A stretch of DNA of 64,000 nt from JBDSLU01 sp963844435 (lineage in GTDB: Bacteria > Acidobacteriota > Vicinamibacteria > Vicinamibacterales > Vicinamibacteraceae), in the NCBI GenBank assembly GCA_963844435.1, contig CAWJOG010000025.1:1-64000 (forward strand). Direction: 5' to 3'. The position numbers and the translations under genes are program-made. The notes beneath the pieces are model-generated. The model ran no database searches and was not told the origin of the DNA. It saw nothing but the letters and a program-made list of their open reading frames with translations. Shown here in pieces: positions 18,826 through 27,470 of the stretch. How positions within the stretch are numbered: position 1 is the first letter of the stretch; each line of letters starts with the position of its first letter.

Positions 18826-19482
18826 GTGGTGATCGCGATTGACGGCCCGTCGGGCGCGGGCAAGGGCACGGTGGCGCGCAACGTCGCGGAGGCGCTTGGC
18901 TATCGGCACGTGGACACCGGCGCGATGTATCGCGCGGTGGCCTGGGCCGCGGTCGAGCGCGGCATCGCCCTCGACGACGAAGCGGCGATTGCCGCGCTCG
19001 CCGATCGCGCCCGCATCGATATCGACGCGACGCGGGTCGCCATCGATGGCGTCGACGTGACCGCCGCGATCCGCACGCCGGTGGTCGATCGCGCCGCGTC
19101 GCTCGTGGCCCGGCTCGCGGCCGTCCGCGCGATCCTGGTCGCGCAGCAGCGCGCGATGGCCGGCGACGGCAATCTGGTGATGGAAGGCCGCGACATCGGC
19201 ACGGTCGTCTTCCCGGAGGCCCCCGTCAAGATCTACCTGGACGCCGATCCGGCCGAGCGCGCCCGGCGCCGCGCCCACGATCCGGCGCACCAGTCGGGCG
19301 GCTTCAGCGTCGCCGCCGTCGCGACCGCGCTCGCCGATCGCGATGCCAGCGATCGCAGCCGCGCCACGTCGCCGCTGGCGATGGCCGCGGACGCCGTGCT
19401 CCTCGACACCACCCGCATGTCGATCGCCGACGCGGTCGCCCGCGTCCTGGCGCTCGTCGACGCGCGCCAGCGGCAGAGCTGA
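18826..19482 (+). CDS. cmk: Cytidylate kinase
   Basis: Phosphorylates CMP/dCMP. 218 residues. The P-loop is AIDGPSGAGKGTVARNVA, followed by YRHVDTGAMYRAVAWAA (substrate-binding), VMEGRDIGTVVFPEAPVKIY and the RRRAHDPA lid region. Length and motifs are complete. The GTG start fits the family N-terminus (I-A-I-D-G-P). cmk often adjoins rpsA; here the two are 3.3 kb apart on opposite strands. Confidence 0.93.
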   Translation: MVIAIDGPSGAGKGTVARNVAEALGYRHVDTGAMYRAVAWAAVERGIALDDEAAIAALADRARIDIDATRVAIDGVDVTAAIRTPVVDRAASLVARLAAVRAILVAQQRAMAGDGNLVMEGRDIGTVVFPEAPVKIYLDADPAERARRRAHDPAHQSGGFSVAAVATALADRDASDRSRATSPLAMAADAVLLDTTRMSIADAVARVLALVDARQRQS

Positions 19483-19518
19483 TCCCGCCCGCCCTCGCGG
19501 CTGGTGACGCATGGACTC

Positions 19519-20274
19519 CTAGTTCGTGTCGCCGTCCGCCTTCGGGACCTCGTCGCCGAAGTCGAACGCCTGCGGCTGCTCGGTGGGCGTCAGCTCGGCG
19601 AGCGACGGCGGATCGAAGCCGAGCACGTCGGCGAGATCCTCGACCTTGGGCAGATCGGACAGGTCGTTGAGGCCGAACTTGTCGAGGAAGTCGCGGGTCG
19701 TGCCGTACATGAACGGCCGGCCGACGACCGGCTTGCGGCCGACCACCTTCACCAGCTTGCGGCCGATCAGCGTGTTGAGGACGCCCGAGGTGTTGACGCC
19801 GCGGATCTCGGCGATCTCGGGCGCCGTGACCGGCTGGCGGTAGGCGATGACGGCCAGCGTCTCGAGCGCCGGCACCGACAGCTTCTGCGACGTGCGCTCG
19901 TGAAACAGGCGCCGCACGTACTCGTGCAGGTCGGGCCTCGTGACGATCTGGTAGCCGCCGGCGACTTCCACCAGCTGCAGGCCGGAATGTCCGCCTTCGG
20001 GCCGCTCGTAGTCGTGCCGCAGCAGCGCCAGCGCCTGCTCGACCTCGGCCTTCGAGGCTTCGGCGACGAGCAGCGAGGCCGCTTCCTTGAGCGTCAACGG
20101 ATCGGGCGAGGCGAAGATCAGCGCCTCGAGAACCGGCTTGAGCGCCTGCGGATCCGTGGTCGGCTGGAGATCGTCGTCTGCAGCCGCGGCCGGATCGTCG
20201 GCGCGTTCTTCGACCGCCTTCGCGGGCTCGGTGCCCTCCGCGTCGGCGCGTTCTTCGAGTGGTTCGTCAGTCAT
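19519..20274 (-). CDS. scpB: Segregation and condensation protein B
   Basis: 251 residues. The paired winged-helix domains are clear: LKPVLEALIFASPDPLTLKE, ETLAVIAYRQPVTAPEIAEI and RGVNTSGVLNTLIGRKLVKV, then VGRPFMYGTTRDFLDKFGL. ScpB with ScpA forms the kleisin complex of SMC. N-terminal 45 residues and C-terminus are acidic and low-complexity. It overlaps scpA by eight bases, as expected for a co-translated pair. Confidence 0.93.
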   Translation of the reverse strand: MTDEPLEERADAEGTEPAKAVEERADDPAAAADDDLQPTTDPQALKPVLEALIFASPDPLTLKEAASLLVAEASKAEVEQALALLRHDYERPEGGHSGLQLVEVAGGYQIVTRPDLHEYVRRLFHERTSQKLSVPALETLAVIAYRQPVTAPEIAEIRGVNTSGVLNTLIGRKLVKVVGRKPVVGRPFMYGTTRDFLDKFGLNDLSDLPKVEDLADVLGFDPPSLAELTPTEQPQAFDFGDEVPKADGDTN

Positions 20275-21070
20275 GAGCGGTCGGAGTGCCTGGCGCGGCG
20301 TCGTAGTGCGGCGCGTTGTCTGCGGCCGCCTGGCGGCGGTAGATGCGGATGTCGCCGAACGGGCCGGTCTGGTAGACGCGGATCACCTTGAGACGGATCA
20401 TCTCGAGCAGCGCGAGGAAGGTGACGACGAGCTCGGCGCGCGAGGCGACGTCGTCGAACAGCTCGGCGAAGCCGATCGCCTCGGTCGTCGACAGCCGCGC
20501 CAGCAGCTGCTCGATGCGCGCCTCGATCGAGAGGAACTCGCCGGGCAGGACCACCTGCGGCCGCTGCTGGGCCCGCGCGAGCACGGCCTTGAAGGCCGAC
20601 ATCAGGCTGAAGAGGTCGACCTCGAGCTCGGGCTCGGGCGCCTCGCCGGCGATCTCGGCCAGCCGGCCCTCGGCGCGCGTCCACTGCGCGCTGCGGACGG
20701 TCTCGCGCTCGTGCAGCATCTCGGCCGCGGCCTTGAACTGCTGGTGCGCGATCAGCCGCCGCACCAGCGCGTCGCGCGGATCCTCTTCGTCCTCGGGCTG
20801 CTCCGGGGCCGGGCGCGGCAGCAGCAGGCGCGACTTGATGTGGATCAGCGTCGCCGCCATCACCAGGAAGTCGCCGGCGATGTCGAGGTCCAGCTCCTGC
20901 ATCACCTCGAGGTACTCGAGGTACTGCTGCGTAATCGTCGCGATCGGGATGTCGTAGACGTTGACCTGGTGCTGCCGGATCAGGTGGATCAGCAGGTCGA
21001 GCGGCCCCTCGAAGTTCAGGAGCCGGACCGGGTAGGCCTCGAGCGTGGACTCGAAGGGTTCACTGGCCAT
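20267..21070 (-). CDS. scpA: Segregation and condensation protein A
   Basis: 267 residues of the bacterial kleisin: YPVRLLNFEGPLDLLIHLIR at the N-terminus, LEYLEVMQELDLDIAGDFLV, MAATLIHIKSRLLLP, and the C-terminal winged helix FVTFLALLEMIRLKVIRVYQ-like segment that contacts the SMC head. The ATG overlaps the trpS stop by one base (TGATG). Part of a tight four-gene unit from the site-2 protease to scpB. Confidence 0.93.
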   Translation of the reverse strand: MASEPFESTLEAYPVRLLNFEGPLDLLIHLIRQHQVNVYDIPIATITQQYLEYLEVMQELDLDIAGDFLVMAATLIHIKSRLLLPRPAPEQPEDEEDPRDALVRRLIAHQQFKAAAEMLHERETVRSAQWTRAEGRLAEIAGEAPEPELEVDLFSLMSAFKAVLARAQQRPQVVLPGEFLSIEARIEQLLARLSTTEAIGFAELFDDVASRAELVVTFLALLEMIRLKVIRVYQTGPFGDIRIYRRQAAADNAPHYDAAPGTPTAHD

Positions 21071-22062
21071 CAGTACGTCAGGTGCATGGCCTCGCGCACC
21101 TGTCCCATCGTCTCGACCGCGATCGTACGCGCCTTGCGCGAGCCGGCGTCGAGAATCTCGCGGACGCGCCCCGGCGTGCCGGCAAGCTCGGCGCGGCGGG
21201 CGCGCAGCGGCTCGAGCGCGGTGTTCAGAGCCTTGACCAGCTTCTGCTTGACCTCGACGTCGCCGACCGTGCCGAGGCGATAGCGCGCCTTGAGATCGTC
21301 GACTTCGGCGGTGTCGGGGTTGAAGGCGTCGTGGTAGACGAACACCGGGTTGCCTTCGACGGTGCCGGGCGTGTCGGCGCGGACGCGCTTCGGGTCGGTG
21401 TACATCGACATCACCTTCTTCTTCACCTCGTCAGGGGTGTCGGAGAGGTTGATGGCGTTGCGGTAGCTCTTGCTCATCTTGCGGTTGTCGACGCCGGGCA
21501 GGCGCGCGAACCGGGTGAGCATCGGCTGCGGCTCGACGAACACGTCGCCGTAGAGGCCGTTGAAGCGGCGCACGATCTCGCGCGACAGCTCGAGGTGCGG
21601 CACCTGGTCATCCCCCACCGGCACCGCGTGGGCGTTGTAGATCACGACGTCCGCGGTCTGCAGCAGCGGGTAGCCGAGGAAGCCGTAGGTGGCGAGGTCG
21701 CGGTCGGTGACCTGCTCCTGCTGCTCCTTGTAGGTCGGGACGCGCTCGAGCCACGGCGTCGGCGCGATCATCGACAGCAGCAGGTGCAGCTCGGCGTGCT
21801 CCGGCACCATCGACTGGATGAACAGCGTGCTCTTCTCCGGATCGACGCCGGCGGCAATCCAGTCGGCCGCGTTGTCGAGGGCGTTGGCCGTGATCTCCTT
21901 CGTGTCCGCGTACTCGCTGGTCAGCGCGTGCCAGTCGGCGACGAAGTAGAAGCAGTCGAACCGATCCTGGAGCTCGACCCAGTTGCGCAGCGCGCCGACC
22001 AGGTGCCCGAGATGGAGCTTTCCCGTCGGGCGCATCCCCGACACGACACGTTTGGTCACCAC
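21070..22062 (-). CDS. trpS: Tryptophanyl-tRNA synthetase
   Basis: 330 residues, class I. RVVSGMRPTGKLHLGHLVGA contains the HIGH-type motif as HLGH, and NRKMSKSYRNAI carries the KMSKS motif. The ATP and Trp pockets (YNAHAVPVGDDQVPHLEL, FIQSMVPEHAEL) are intact. Two tandem GTG codons (22062 and 22059) can start it; the first is chosen. Its start overlaps the stop of the site-2 protease gene. Confidence 0.93.
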   Translation of the reverse strand: MVTKRVVSGMRPTGKLHLGHLVGALRNWVELQDRFDCFYFVADWHALTSEYADTKEITANALDNAADWIAAGVDPEKSTLFIQSMVPEHAELHLLLSMIAPTPWLERVPTYKEQQEQVTDRDLATYGFLGYPLLQTADVVIYNAHAVPVGDDQVPHLELSREIVRRFNGLYGDVFVEPQPMLTRFARLPGVDNRKMSKSYRNAINLSDTPDEVKKKVMSMYTDPKRVRADTPGTVEGNPVFVYHDAFNPDTAEVDDLKARYRLGTVGDVEVKQKLVKALNTALEPLRARRAELAGTPGRVREILDAGSRKARTIAVETMGQVREAMHLTY

Positions 22063-22728
22063 GACAGCAGCAGGAACGCGAGCAGGTTGATGGGCGGCTG
22101 CACCACCCGCGCCAGGACCCCGGTGAGGAGCAGCGCGTAGAGCAGGATGAAGCCGTACTGGCCGGTGAACTCGTCGAAGGCCAGCCCGGACCGCAGCGGC
22201 AGCAGGTTCGAGAGCACCTTGCCGCCATCGAGCGGCGGGATCGGGATCAGGTTGAAGATCATCAGCCCGAGGTTGGCGAACAGGCCGCCCGCGACGAAAG
22301 GCCCACAGGGGACCGGTCGGCCGTCCGTACGGGTCGAACGGCACCCAGTCGGCGGCGAGCGCGACGCGGATCACGACCGCGAAGACGATCGCCAGCAGCA
22401 GGTTGCTGGCCGGCCCGGCCAGCGCGATCAGGATGACGTCGCGCCGCGGCCGCGACAGGTTGCGCACCGAGAACGGCACCGGCTTCGCCCAGCCGATCAG
22501 CGGCAGCCGGGTGCCGGCGGCGGCGAACAGCATCCCCACCAGCGGGAACAGGATCGTGCCGATCGGGTCGACGTGGACCACCGGGTTCATCGACACGCGG
22601 CCCTCGTTGTAGGCCGTTGGGTCGCCGAGACGCCACGCCGTCCAGGCGTGCGCCATCTCGTGGAAGCTGAGCGAGAACGCCAGCACGACGAGGGCGATGA
22701 AGATGGCGCCTGGATTCAGGTCGGGCAA
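22056..22728 (-). CDS. Site-2 protease-family zinc metalloprotease (one frameshift)
   Basis: About 224 residues, membrane-embedded. The zinc motif HEMAH lies in SLSFHEMAHAWTAWRLGD, and the second ligand region is FNLIPIPPLDGGKVLSNLLP near the C-terminus. YNEGRVSMNPVVHVDPIGT and LIALAGPASNLLLAIVFAV are typical of the YwhC/FtsH-independent S2P-like group. A single-base shift near 22295 joins the two halves; it lies beside runs of G, C and A. TTG is the likely start (LPDLNPGAIF). First gene of the operon with trpS, scpA and scpB. Confidence 0.82.
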
Positions 22729-22835
22729 AACGCTACAGCGTAAGGCAAAACGGCTCGGCCGCTCAACCTCCGGCCCGGGCCGCGCCTGGACGGACGTTCA
22801 CCGCAGTTTACCAACGCCCGCCAGGGGGCGATCGC

Positions 22836-24749
22836 CTAGTGGGCGAAGTGCGCCAGGATGGCGTCGGCGGCCCTGGCCCCGACCACCGCCGTCAGCTCCT
22901 CGCGGGTGGCGCGGCGGACGCCGGCGACGCTGCCGAACCGCTTGAGCAGCGTGGTGCGGCGGCGCGGGCCGACGCCGGCGATGGCGTCCAGCGCCGAGCG
23001 CAGATCGCGGCGGGTCCGGGCCTGGCGGTGATACGTCACGGCGAAGCGGTGCGCCTCGTCGCGGATCCGCTGCAGCAGCCGCAGCGCCGGACTGCCCGGC
23101 GGGAAGGCGATGGCGTCGGGCGAGTCGCGCGTGAAGACCAGTTCTTCCTGCTTGGCGAGGCCGATGGCGACGGTGCGGTCGAGGCCGACCTCCGCGAGCG
23201 CCGCGTAGGCGGCGGCCAGCTGCCCCTTGCCGCCGTCGATCACGATCAGGTCCGGCATCGGCCCGCCGCGCTCGACGACCGCTCGGTAGCGCCGGCGCAC
23301 GACCTGGCGCATCGAGGTGAAGTCGTCGAGGATCCGGGCGGCGGCGGCCGGGTTCCCGGGCGGCGCCTCGGCGCGCGCCTGCGCGGTGACGCGATCGGGC
23401 AGCGGCGCGTCCTCGCCGGGCCGGATCCGGAACTTGCGGTACTCGCGCGGCTGCATCCGGCCATCCTCGCAGACCACCATCGAGGCGACGGTCTCGCTGC
23501 CCTGGAACGTGGAGATGTCGAAGCAGTCGATGCGCCGCGGCGTGGCCGTCAGCTGCAGCACGAGGCGCAGCGCCTCGAGCGCATCCTCGGCGCCGGCCGG
23601 CGTCTCACGGCTCCGCGACTCGTAGGCCACCCGGGCATTGCGCGTCGCCAGCTCGAGCAGGCTGCGCTTGTCGCCGCGCCGCGGGACGACGATCCGCACC
23701 CGGCGGCCCGCCCGCGACGACAGCCAGTCCTCGATGGCCGCGGCATCCTCGAGCGGCTCCGGGACGTGGACCTCGGACGGCGGCACGTGGATGGCGTAGA
23801 ACTGCGACAACGCCGCGGCGACGACCTCGCCCTCGCGCGAGGCCGGCGACGGCCGAATCCCATCGACGCCCCCGGCCACCGGCACGCCCTCGCTCCACAG
23901 CTCGACGCGATCGACGACGCGGCCGCCGCGCGTCTGGAACACCACGACCGCCGCGCCCCGCGGCCCGAGACGGACGCCGAACCCGTCGCGATCGCCGAGC
24001 CCCGTGGTGGCCATCTTCTGCTGCCGGTCGCGCAGCGCCTCGACGGTGCGGACGGCGTCGCGCCAGTGGGCCGCCTCCTCGTACCGCTCGGCCGCGGCGG
24101 CGGCGTGCATCCGGCGATCGAGGTCGGCGACGAGCATGTCGCGCTTCCCTTCGAGCAGCAGGCGCGCGCCGGCCACCGCCGCGGCGTAGGCGTCCTCGCT
24201 GCAGAGCGCGGCGACGCAGGGGGCGACGCAGCGCTTGATGTCGTACTCGAGGCACGGGCGGCCCCGCTCGCCGGTGATCACCTCGTTGCACGACCGCAGG
24301 CCGAACAGGCGATGCGTCAGATCGATGGTGCGCCGGGCCAGCCGGGCTGGGAGGAACGGGCCGAAGTAGGCGTGCGCGTCCTCCTCGACCCGCCGCGCCA
24401 CGAGCAGGCGCGGAAACGCCTCGCCGGTCGTCAGCTGCAGGTAGGGGTAGCTCTTGTCGTCCCGCAGCAGGATGTTGTATTTCGGCGAGCGCTGCTTGAT
24501 CAGGTTGCTCTCGAGCGCGAGCGCCTCCGACACGCTGTCCGTGACGATGAACGAGAGCGCCTGGACCTCGTCGAGCAGCGCGTCGGTCTTCGGGTCGGCG
24601 CCCCGCGCGCCGAGGTAGTTCCGGACGCGGTCGCGGAGCACCCGGGCCTTGCCGACGTAGATGGTCTCGCCGGCGGCGTTGGCGTAGAGGTAGACGCCGG
24701 GCTGCTCGGGTAGCCGCGCGATCTGGTCCTTGAGGTCGAAAATGGGCAT
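22836..24749 (-). CDS. uvrC: UvrABC system protein C
   Basis: 637 residues. An N-terminal GIY-YIG nuclease domain (QPGVYLYANAAGETIYVGKA), a UvrB-interacting UVR motif around residues 200-235, the RNase-H-like endonuclease core (IDCFDISTFQGSETVASMVV, DLIVIDGGKGQLAAAYAAL), and two C-terminal helix-hairpin-helix motifs (SALDAIAGVGPRRRTTLLKR, VAGVRRATREELTAVVG). Performs both incisions in nucleotide-excision repair with UvrA, which is also in the window at 31-34 kb. Divergent from the phosphatidyltransferase gene. Confidence 0.95.
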   Translation of the reverse strand: MPIFDLKDQIARLPEQPGVYLYANAAGETIYVGKARVLRDRVRNYLGARGADPKTDALLDEVQALSFIVTDSVSEALALESNLIKQRSPKYNILLRDDKSYPYLQLTTGEAFPRLLVARRVEEDAHAYFGPFLPARLARRTIDLTHRLFGLRSCNEVITGERGRPCLEYDIKRCVAPCVAALCSEDAYAAAVAGARLLLEGKRDMLVADLDRRMHAAAAAERYEEAAHWRDAVRTVEALRDRQQKMATTGLGDRDGFGVRLGPRGAAVVVFQTRGGRVVDRVELWSEGVPVAGGVDGIRPSPASREGEVVAAALSQFYAIHVPPSEVHVPEPLEDAAAIEDWLSSRAGRRVRIVVPRRGDKRSLLELATRNARVAYESRSRETPAGAEDALEALRLVLQLTATPRRIDCFDISTFQGSETVASMVVCEDGRMQPREYRKFRIRPGEDAPLPDRVTAQARAEAPPGNPAAAARILDDFTSMRQVVRRRYRAVVERGGPMPDLIVIDGGKGQLAAAYAALAEVGLDRTVAIGLAKQEELVFTRDSPDAIAFPPGSPALRLLQRIRDEAHRFAVTYHRQARTRRDLRSALDAIAGVGPRRRTTLLKRFGSVAGVRRATREELTAVVGARAADAILAHFAH

Positions 24750-24859
24750 GAACCAGCCGCTCGGGTTGAGGGAACCCGGCCAACCTGCTAGACTCCGACA
24801 ACTTGTAGGCGCAGATTCAGCCCGCGGCTCTCGCCATTATACGAACACGCGGCCTTCGC

Positions 24860-25468
24860 ATGACCTTTACCGGCATCATCGGCACCATCTGCATGTTCCC
24901 GCTGCGCGCGATCATCCGCGCCTGTGTGGTGCTGCGCATCCATCCCAACGTCCTGACGTTCGTCGGCGTGCTCATCAACGTCGCCGCGGCGTGGGCGCTG
25001 GCGACTGGACGGTTCGCCATGGCCGGCGGGATCATGATCGCCGCGAACATCTTCGACTTCATCGACGGCAAGGTCGCGCGCGAGATGGGGATGGAGTCGG
25101 CGTTCGGCGGCTTCTGGGATTCGGTGATGGACCGCTTCTCGGACCTGGCGCTCTTCCTCGGCCTCGTCTACCTCTACTCGTCCGTGCACCGCACCGACTA
25201 CGTCGTCATCACGGTGATGGCGATGATCTTCACCGTGCTGACGAGCTATGCCCGGGCCCGCGCCGAGTCGGTCGTGGCGCAGTGCAAGGTCGGCTTCATG
25301 GAGCGGCCCGAGCGCATCGTGCTCTTCATGATCGGCGCCTTCACCAACCGGATGGCCGGGGTGCTCTGGGTCATCCTCGTGCTGTCGATCCTCACCGTCG
25401 CCAACCGCATCTTCTACACCTGGCGCGAGCTCGAGCGGACCAAGGCGCCGGAGCGGGTGCCGGTATGA
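24860..25468 (+). CDS. CDP-alcohol phosphatidyltransferase family membrane enzyme
   Basis: 202 residues with about five transmembrane segments. The family motif is complete: FDFIDGKVAREMG then GGFWDSVMDRFSD, giving D-G-x2-A-R-x8-G-x3-D-x3-D. It joins a CDP-activated lipid to an alcohol such as glycerol-3-phosphate or inositol phosphate. The long basic C-terminus (RELERTKAPERV) is cytosolic. It overlaps the following 83-residue membrane protein by ATGA. The acceptor alcohol cannot be decided. Confidence 0.88.
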   Translation: MTFTGIIGTICMFPLRAIIRACVVLRIHPNVLTFVGVLINVAAAWALATGRFAMAGGIMIAANIFDFIDGKVAREMGMESAFGGFWDSVMDRFSDLALFLGLVYLYSSVHRTDYVVITVMAMIFTVLTSYARARAESVVAQCKVGFMERPERIVLFMIGAFTNRMAGVLWVILVLSILTVANRIFYTWRELERTKAPERVPV

Positions 25469-25716
25469 GCCAGCCGCACGACGACGCGCTTCAGCTCCAC
25501 GAGGAGATCGCGGGCGCCGGGACGAGCCTGCCCCAGCCGCTGCGCGCGATCTGGCGCACGCTCTACTGGACCTATGAGCGGGCGACCTGGCAGTACGACT
25601 TGATGGTCATCGCGATCCTCGCGTTCGTCTGGCTGACGCCGCCGTCCTGGATCGGCGATCCGCACGCCTCGGGCCTGGGGCCGATCGGCTGGCTGGCAGC
25701 CTGGCTGCGCGGCTGA
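25465..25716 (+). CDS. Small membrane protein coupled to the phosphatidyltransferase
   Basis: 83 residues. A soluble N-terminus (QLHEEIAGAGTSLPQPLRAI) leads to WRTLYWTYERATWQYDLMVI and the hydrophobic segment AILAFVWLTPPSWIG, with a second weak hydrophobic end (IGWLAAWLRG). The ATG lies inside the upstream stop (ATGA), so it is co-translated with the CDP-alcohol enzyme. No family recognised; a role in the same membrane process is inferred only from coupling. Confidence 0.7.
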   Translation: MSQPHDDALQLHEEIAGAGTSLPQPLRAIWRTLYWTYERATWQYDLMVIAILAFVWLTPPSWIGDPHASGLGPIGWLAAWLRG

Positions 25717-25752
25717 CCGACGCGCGAAGACACACTCCACGGGACCACGCCA

Positions 25753-26317
25753 ATGGTGGCGAGCCCACAGCAAGTCGTCGCAACCCTCCTCATCGTCCTC
25801 GGTGCGGGCTTCCTGCTCGCCAACCTGCGGCTCGCCTTCCAGCTGCTCCGGTTCCTGCGCCTCCGCTCGTCGGCGCTCCTCACCTGGTCGGGCCGCCAGC
25901 CGACGCATCCCAGGCTGCTCATCGCCATCGGGCACGATGCTCGGCATCATCATCGTCGTGAAGATCCTCAAGCAGCACCGCACCGACATCTTCGGCGAGA
26001 CGATGATGCTGCTGTACTACGTCTACCTCGGCCCGCTGACGATGCGGATCGGGCGCGGCTTCTATCGTGACGGCGTGTGGCTCGACAGCGGCTTCATGCC
26101 CTACGAGGCGATCGGCGGCCTCACCTGGCGCGAGGAACCGCAGCCGACATTGGTCGTGCTGCCGCGGATGAAGCGCCTGGCGAAATTGCTGACGGTCCCG
26201 CCGCAGCACTACGCCGAGGCGCGGCGCCTGCTGCGCGACAAGATCACCGGGCACGACATCCACTTCACCGGCAAGGCCCTCGACCTCGGGGTCCACGACG
26301 AGCGCGAAGACGTGTGA
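25753..26317 (+). CDS. Membrane protein with two N-terminal helices and a soluble PH-like C-terminal part (one frameshift)
   Basis: About 187 residues. Helix 1 is VVATLLIVLGAGFLLANLRL; the next segment begins in the same frame and passes into the +1 frame at about 25935, where TMLGIIIVVKILKQHR continues. The C-terminal half (YVYLGPLTMRIGRGFYRDGV, MPYEAIGGLTWREEPQPTLV, HYAEARRLLRDKITGHDI) resembles the beta-rich domain of DUF5673-type membrane proteins in which an interior Tyr-Glu/Ile motif follows a membrane anchor. Function unknown. Structured repeat B starts 12 bases after its stop. Confidence 0.65.
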
Positions 26318-26325
26318 CGCTGATG

Positions 26326-26425
26326 GTTGGCCGCCGTTCCTCAGGAACGGCGGCAGGCCGCCCTCTGGGCGTCCGGTCTGCTATGCGCGGCGCTGGGCGC
26401 GCCGCGGCGCCCGGACGCGGGCGGC
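26326..26425 (+). ncRNA. Structured stop-proximal repeat, copy B
   Basis: The cleanest copy. Hairpin 1: GCCGCCGTTCC pairs with GGAACGGCGGC around TCA (26330-26354). Domain 2: outer stem GCCGCCC/GGGCGGC (26357-26363 with 26419-26425), second stem GCGTCCGG/CCGGACGC (26369-26376 with 26411-26418), core hairpin CGCGGCGC-TGGGC-GCGCCGCG (26386-26406). All stems are perfect. It lies between convergent genes, in sense with the membrane protein gene. Confidence 0.75.
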
Positions 26426-26430
26426 ATCAT

Positions 26431-26473
26431 GGTTGGCCGCCGTCCCCTTCAGGAACGGCGACGCGGGCGGCAT
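26431..26473 (+). repeat. Truncated structured repeat, copy B'
   Basis: Six bases after copy B the sequence restarts with GGTTGGCCGCCGTCCCC, TTCAGGAACGGCG, then jumps to ACGCGGGCGGCATC. This is hairpin 1 (now imperfect) joined to the closing strand of domain 2, with the middle of the element deleted. It ends next to the stop codon of the convergent pyrophosphatase-like gene. Confidence 0.65.
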
Positions 26474-26474
26474 C

Positions 26475-26843
26475 CTACGTTGGCGGGCGCGGGATCAGGA
26501 TTGCCGCCATGTCGCCGAAGTTGAGGAACGCCAGGATGACGGCCGTGTCGTCCTCGGAGCAGCCGAGCAGCAGCTTCAGCTCGGCGTCGCGCTTGCCGCC
26601 GTCGGCCGTGCAGACGACCGCCCCGAGCCGCGCCGGCCGCACCGTGCCGACGAAGACGTCGATGCCTTCGCCGTCTCCCGCCGTGGTCCCTTCCAGGTAG
26701 CCGTAGTCGACGGGATAGATCGCGGCGGCGATGCGCGGATGGCGCGTTCCCTTCGGCCGATCGATCACCAGGGTGGAGGTCGCGACGAAGGCGTCGAGCG
26801 TCGCCCAGAAGCGCGGATTCGCGGGGCCGGGCAAGGTCGTCAT
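26475..26843 (-). CDS. Inorganic pyrophosphatase-like protein (short)
   Basis: 122 residues, shorter than the usual 170 or so of family I pyrophosphatases. The core is recognisable: YPVDYGYLEGTTAGDGEGIDVFVG matches the Y-x-x-D-Y-G-Y stretch and the metal-binding D-G-D-P-x-D region (here GDGEGID), followed by GAVVCTADGGKRDAELKLLL. The start at 26843 begins TLPGPANPRF; the frame is open further but without resemblance. Acidic residues for metal binding are mostly kept, so activity is possible but reduced family coverage makes it uncertain. Downstream of tdk on the same strand. Confidence 0.65.
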   Translation of the reverse strand: MTTLPGPANPRFWATLDAFVATSTLVIDRPKGTRHPRIAAAIYPVDYGYLEGTTAGDGEGIDVFVGTVRPARLGAVVCTADGGKRDAELKLLLGCSEDDTAVILAFLNFGDMAAILIPRPPT

Positions 26844-26869
26844 CGGTCGCAGGGGCGACGGCGCATCGG

Positions 26870-27442
26870 CTAGCCGGCGAGCGTCGGGTCGAAACACGCC
26901 CGGCAACGCGCGCTTCGTAGGCGTTCTGCGCGCCGACGAGCACACGCTCGCGGCTTCTGCACCAGCCGCTGCGTGTGGTTGGCGGGCTCGCCGCAGACGA
27001 CGCAGACGGCGTGCGTCTTGGTGATGTACTCGGCGATCGCCAGCAGCGTCGGCATCGGCTCGAACGGCTTGCCGAGATAGTCCTGATCGAGGCCGGCGAC
27101 GATCACGCGCCGATGCTGATCGGCGAGCGCGTTGCAGACCATCGGCAACTCGAGGTCGAAGAACTGCCCTTCGTCGATGCCGACCACCTGCGTGGCCGGG
27201 TCGACGCGCTCCAGCAGCTCGCGCGAGGAGGCGACGTTCTCGGAGGCGATCCGCATGTCGCTGTGCGACGTGACGTGGTCGTGGCCGTAGCGATCGTCGA
27301 TGCCCGGCTTGAAGATCTGGACCTTCTGCCGGCCGATCTGGGCACGGCGCAGCCGGCGGATGAGCTCTTCGCTCTTGCCGCTGAACATGCTGCCGGTGAT
27401 GACTTCGATCCAGCCCGCCTGGGCTCGCCGGATGTCTTCCAC
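26870..27442 (-). CDS. tdk: Thymidine kinase (two compensating frameshifts near the C-terminus)
   Basis: 190 residues, type II thymidine kinase. The P-loop is ITGSMFSGKSEELIRRLRRA, the Walker-B-like region VVGIDEGQFFDLELP with the catalytic Glu, and the zinc site begins CVVCGEPANHTQRLV. The expected lasso/zinc end, VLVGAQNAYEARCRACF, is visible only if the frame is shifted between about 26955 and 26910; the printed frame reads RACARRRAERLRSAR there and then recovers. Two opposite indels about 50 bases apart explain this. GTG start. Confidence 0.88.
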   Translation of the reverse strand: MEDIRRAQAGWIEVITGSMFSGKSEELIRRLRRAQIGRQKVQIFKPGIDDRYGHDHVTSHSDMRIASENVASSRELLERVDPATQVVGIDEGQFFDLELPMVCNALADQHRRVIVAGLDQDYLGKPFEPMPTLLAIAEYITKTHAVCVVCGEPANHTQRLVQKPRACARRRAERLRSARCRACFDPTLAG

Positions 27443-27470
27443 GATCGGTCTCGAACGACGGCGGACGCCG

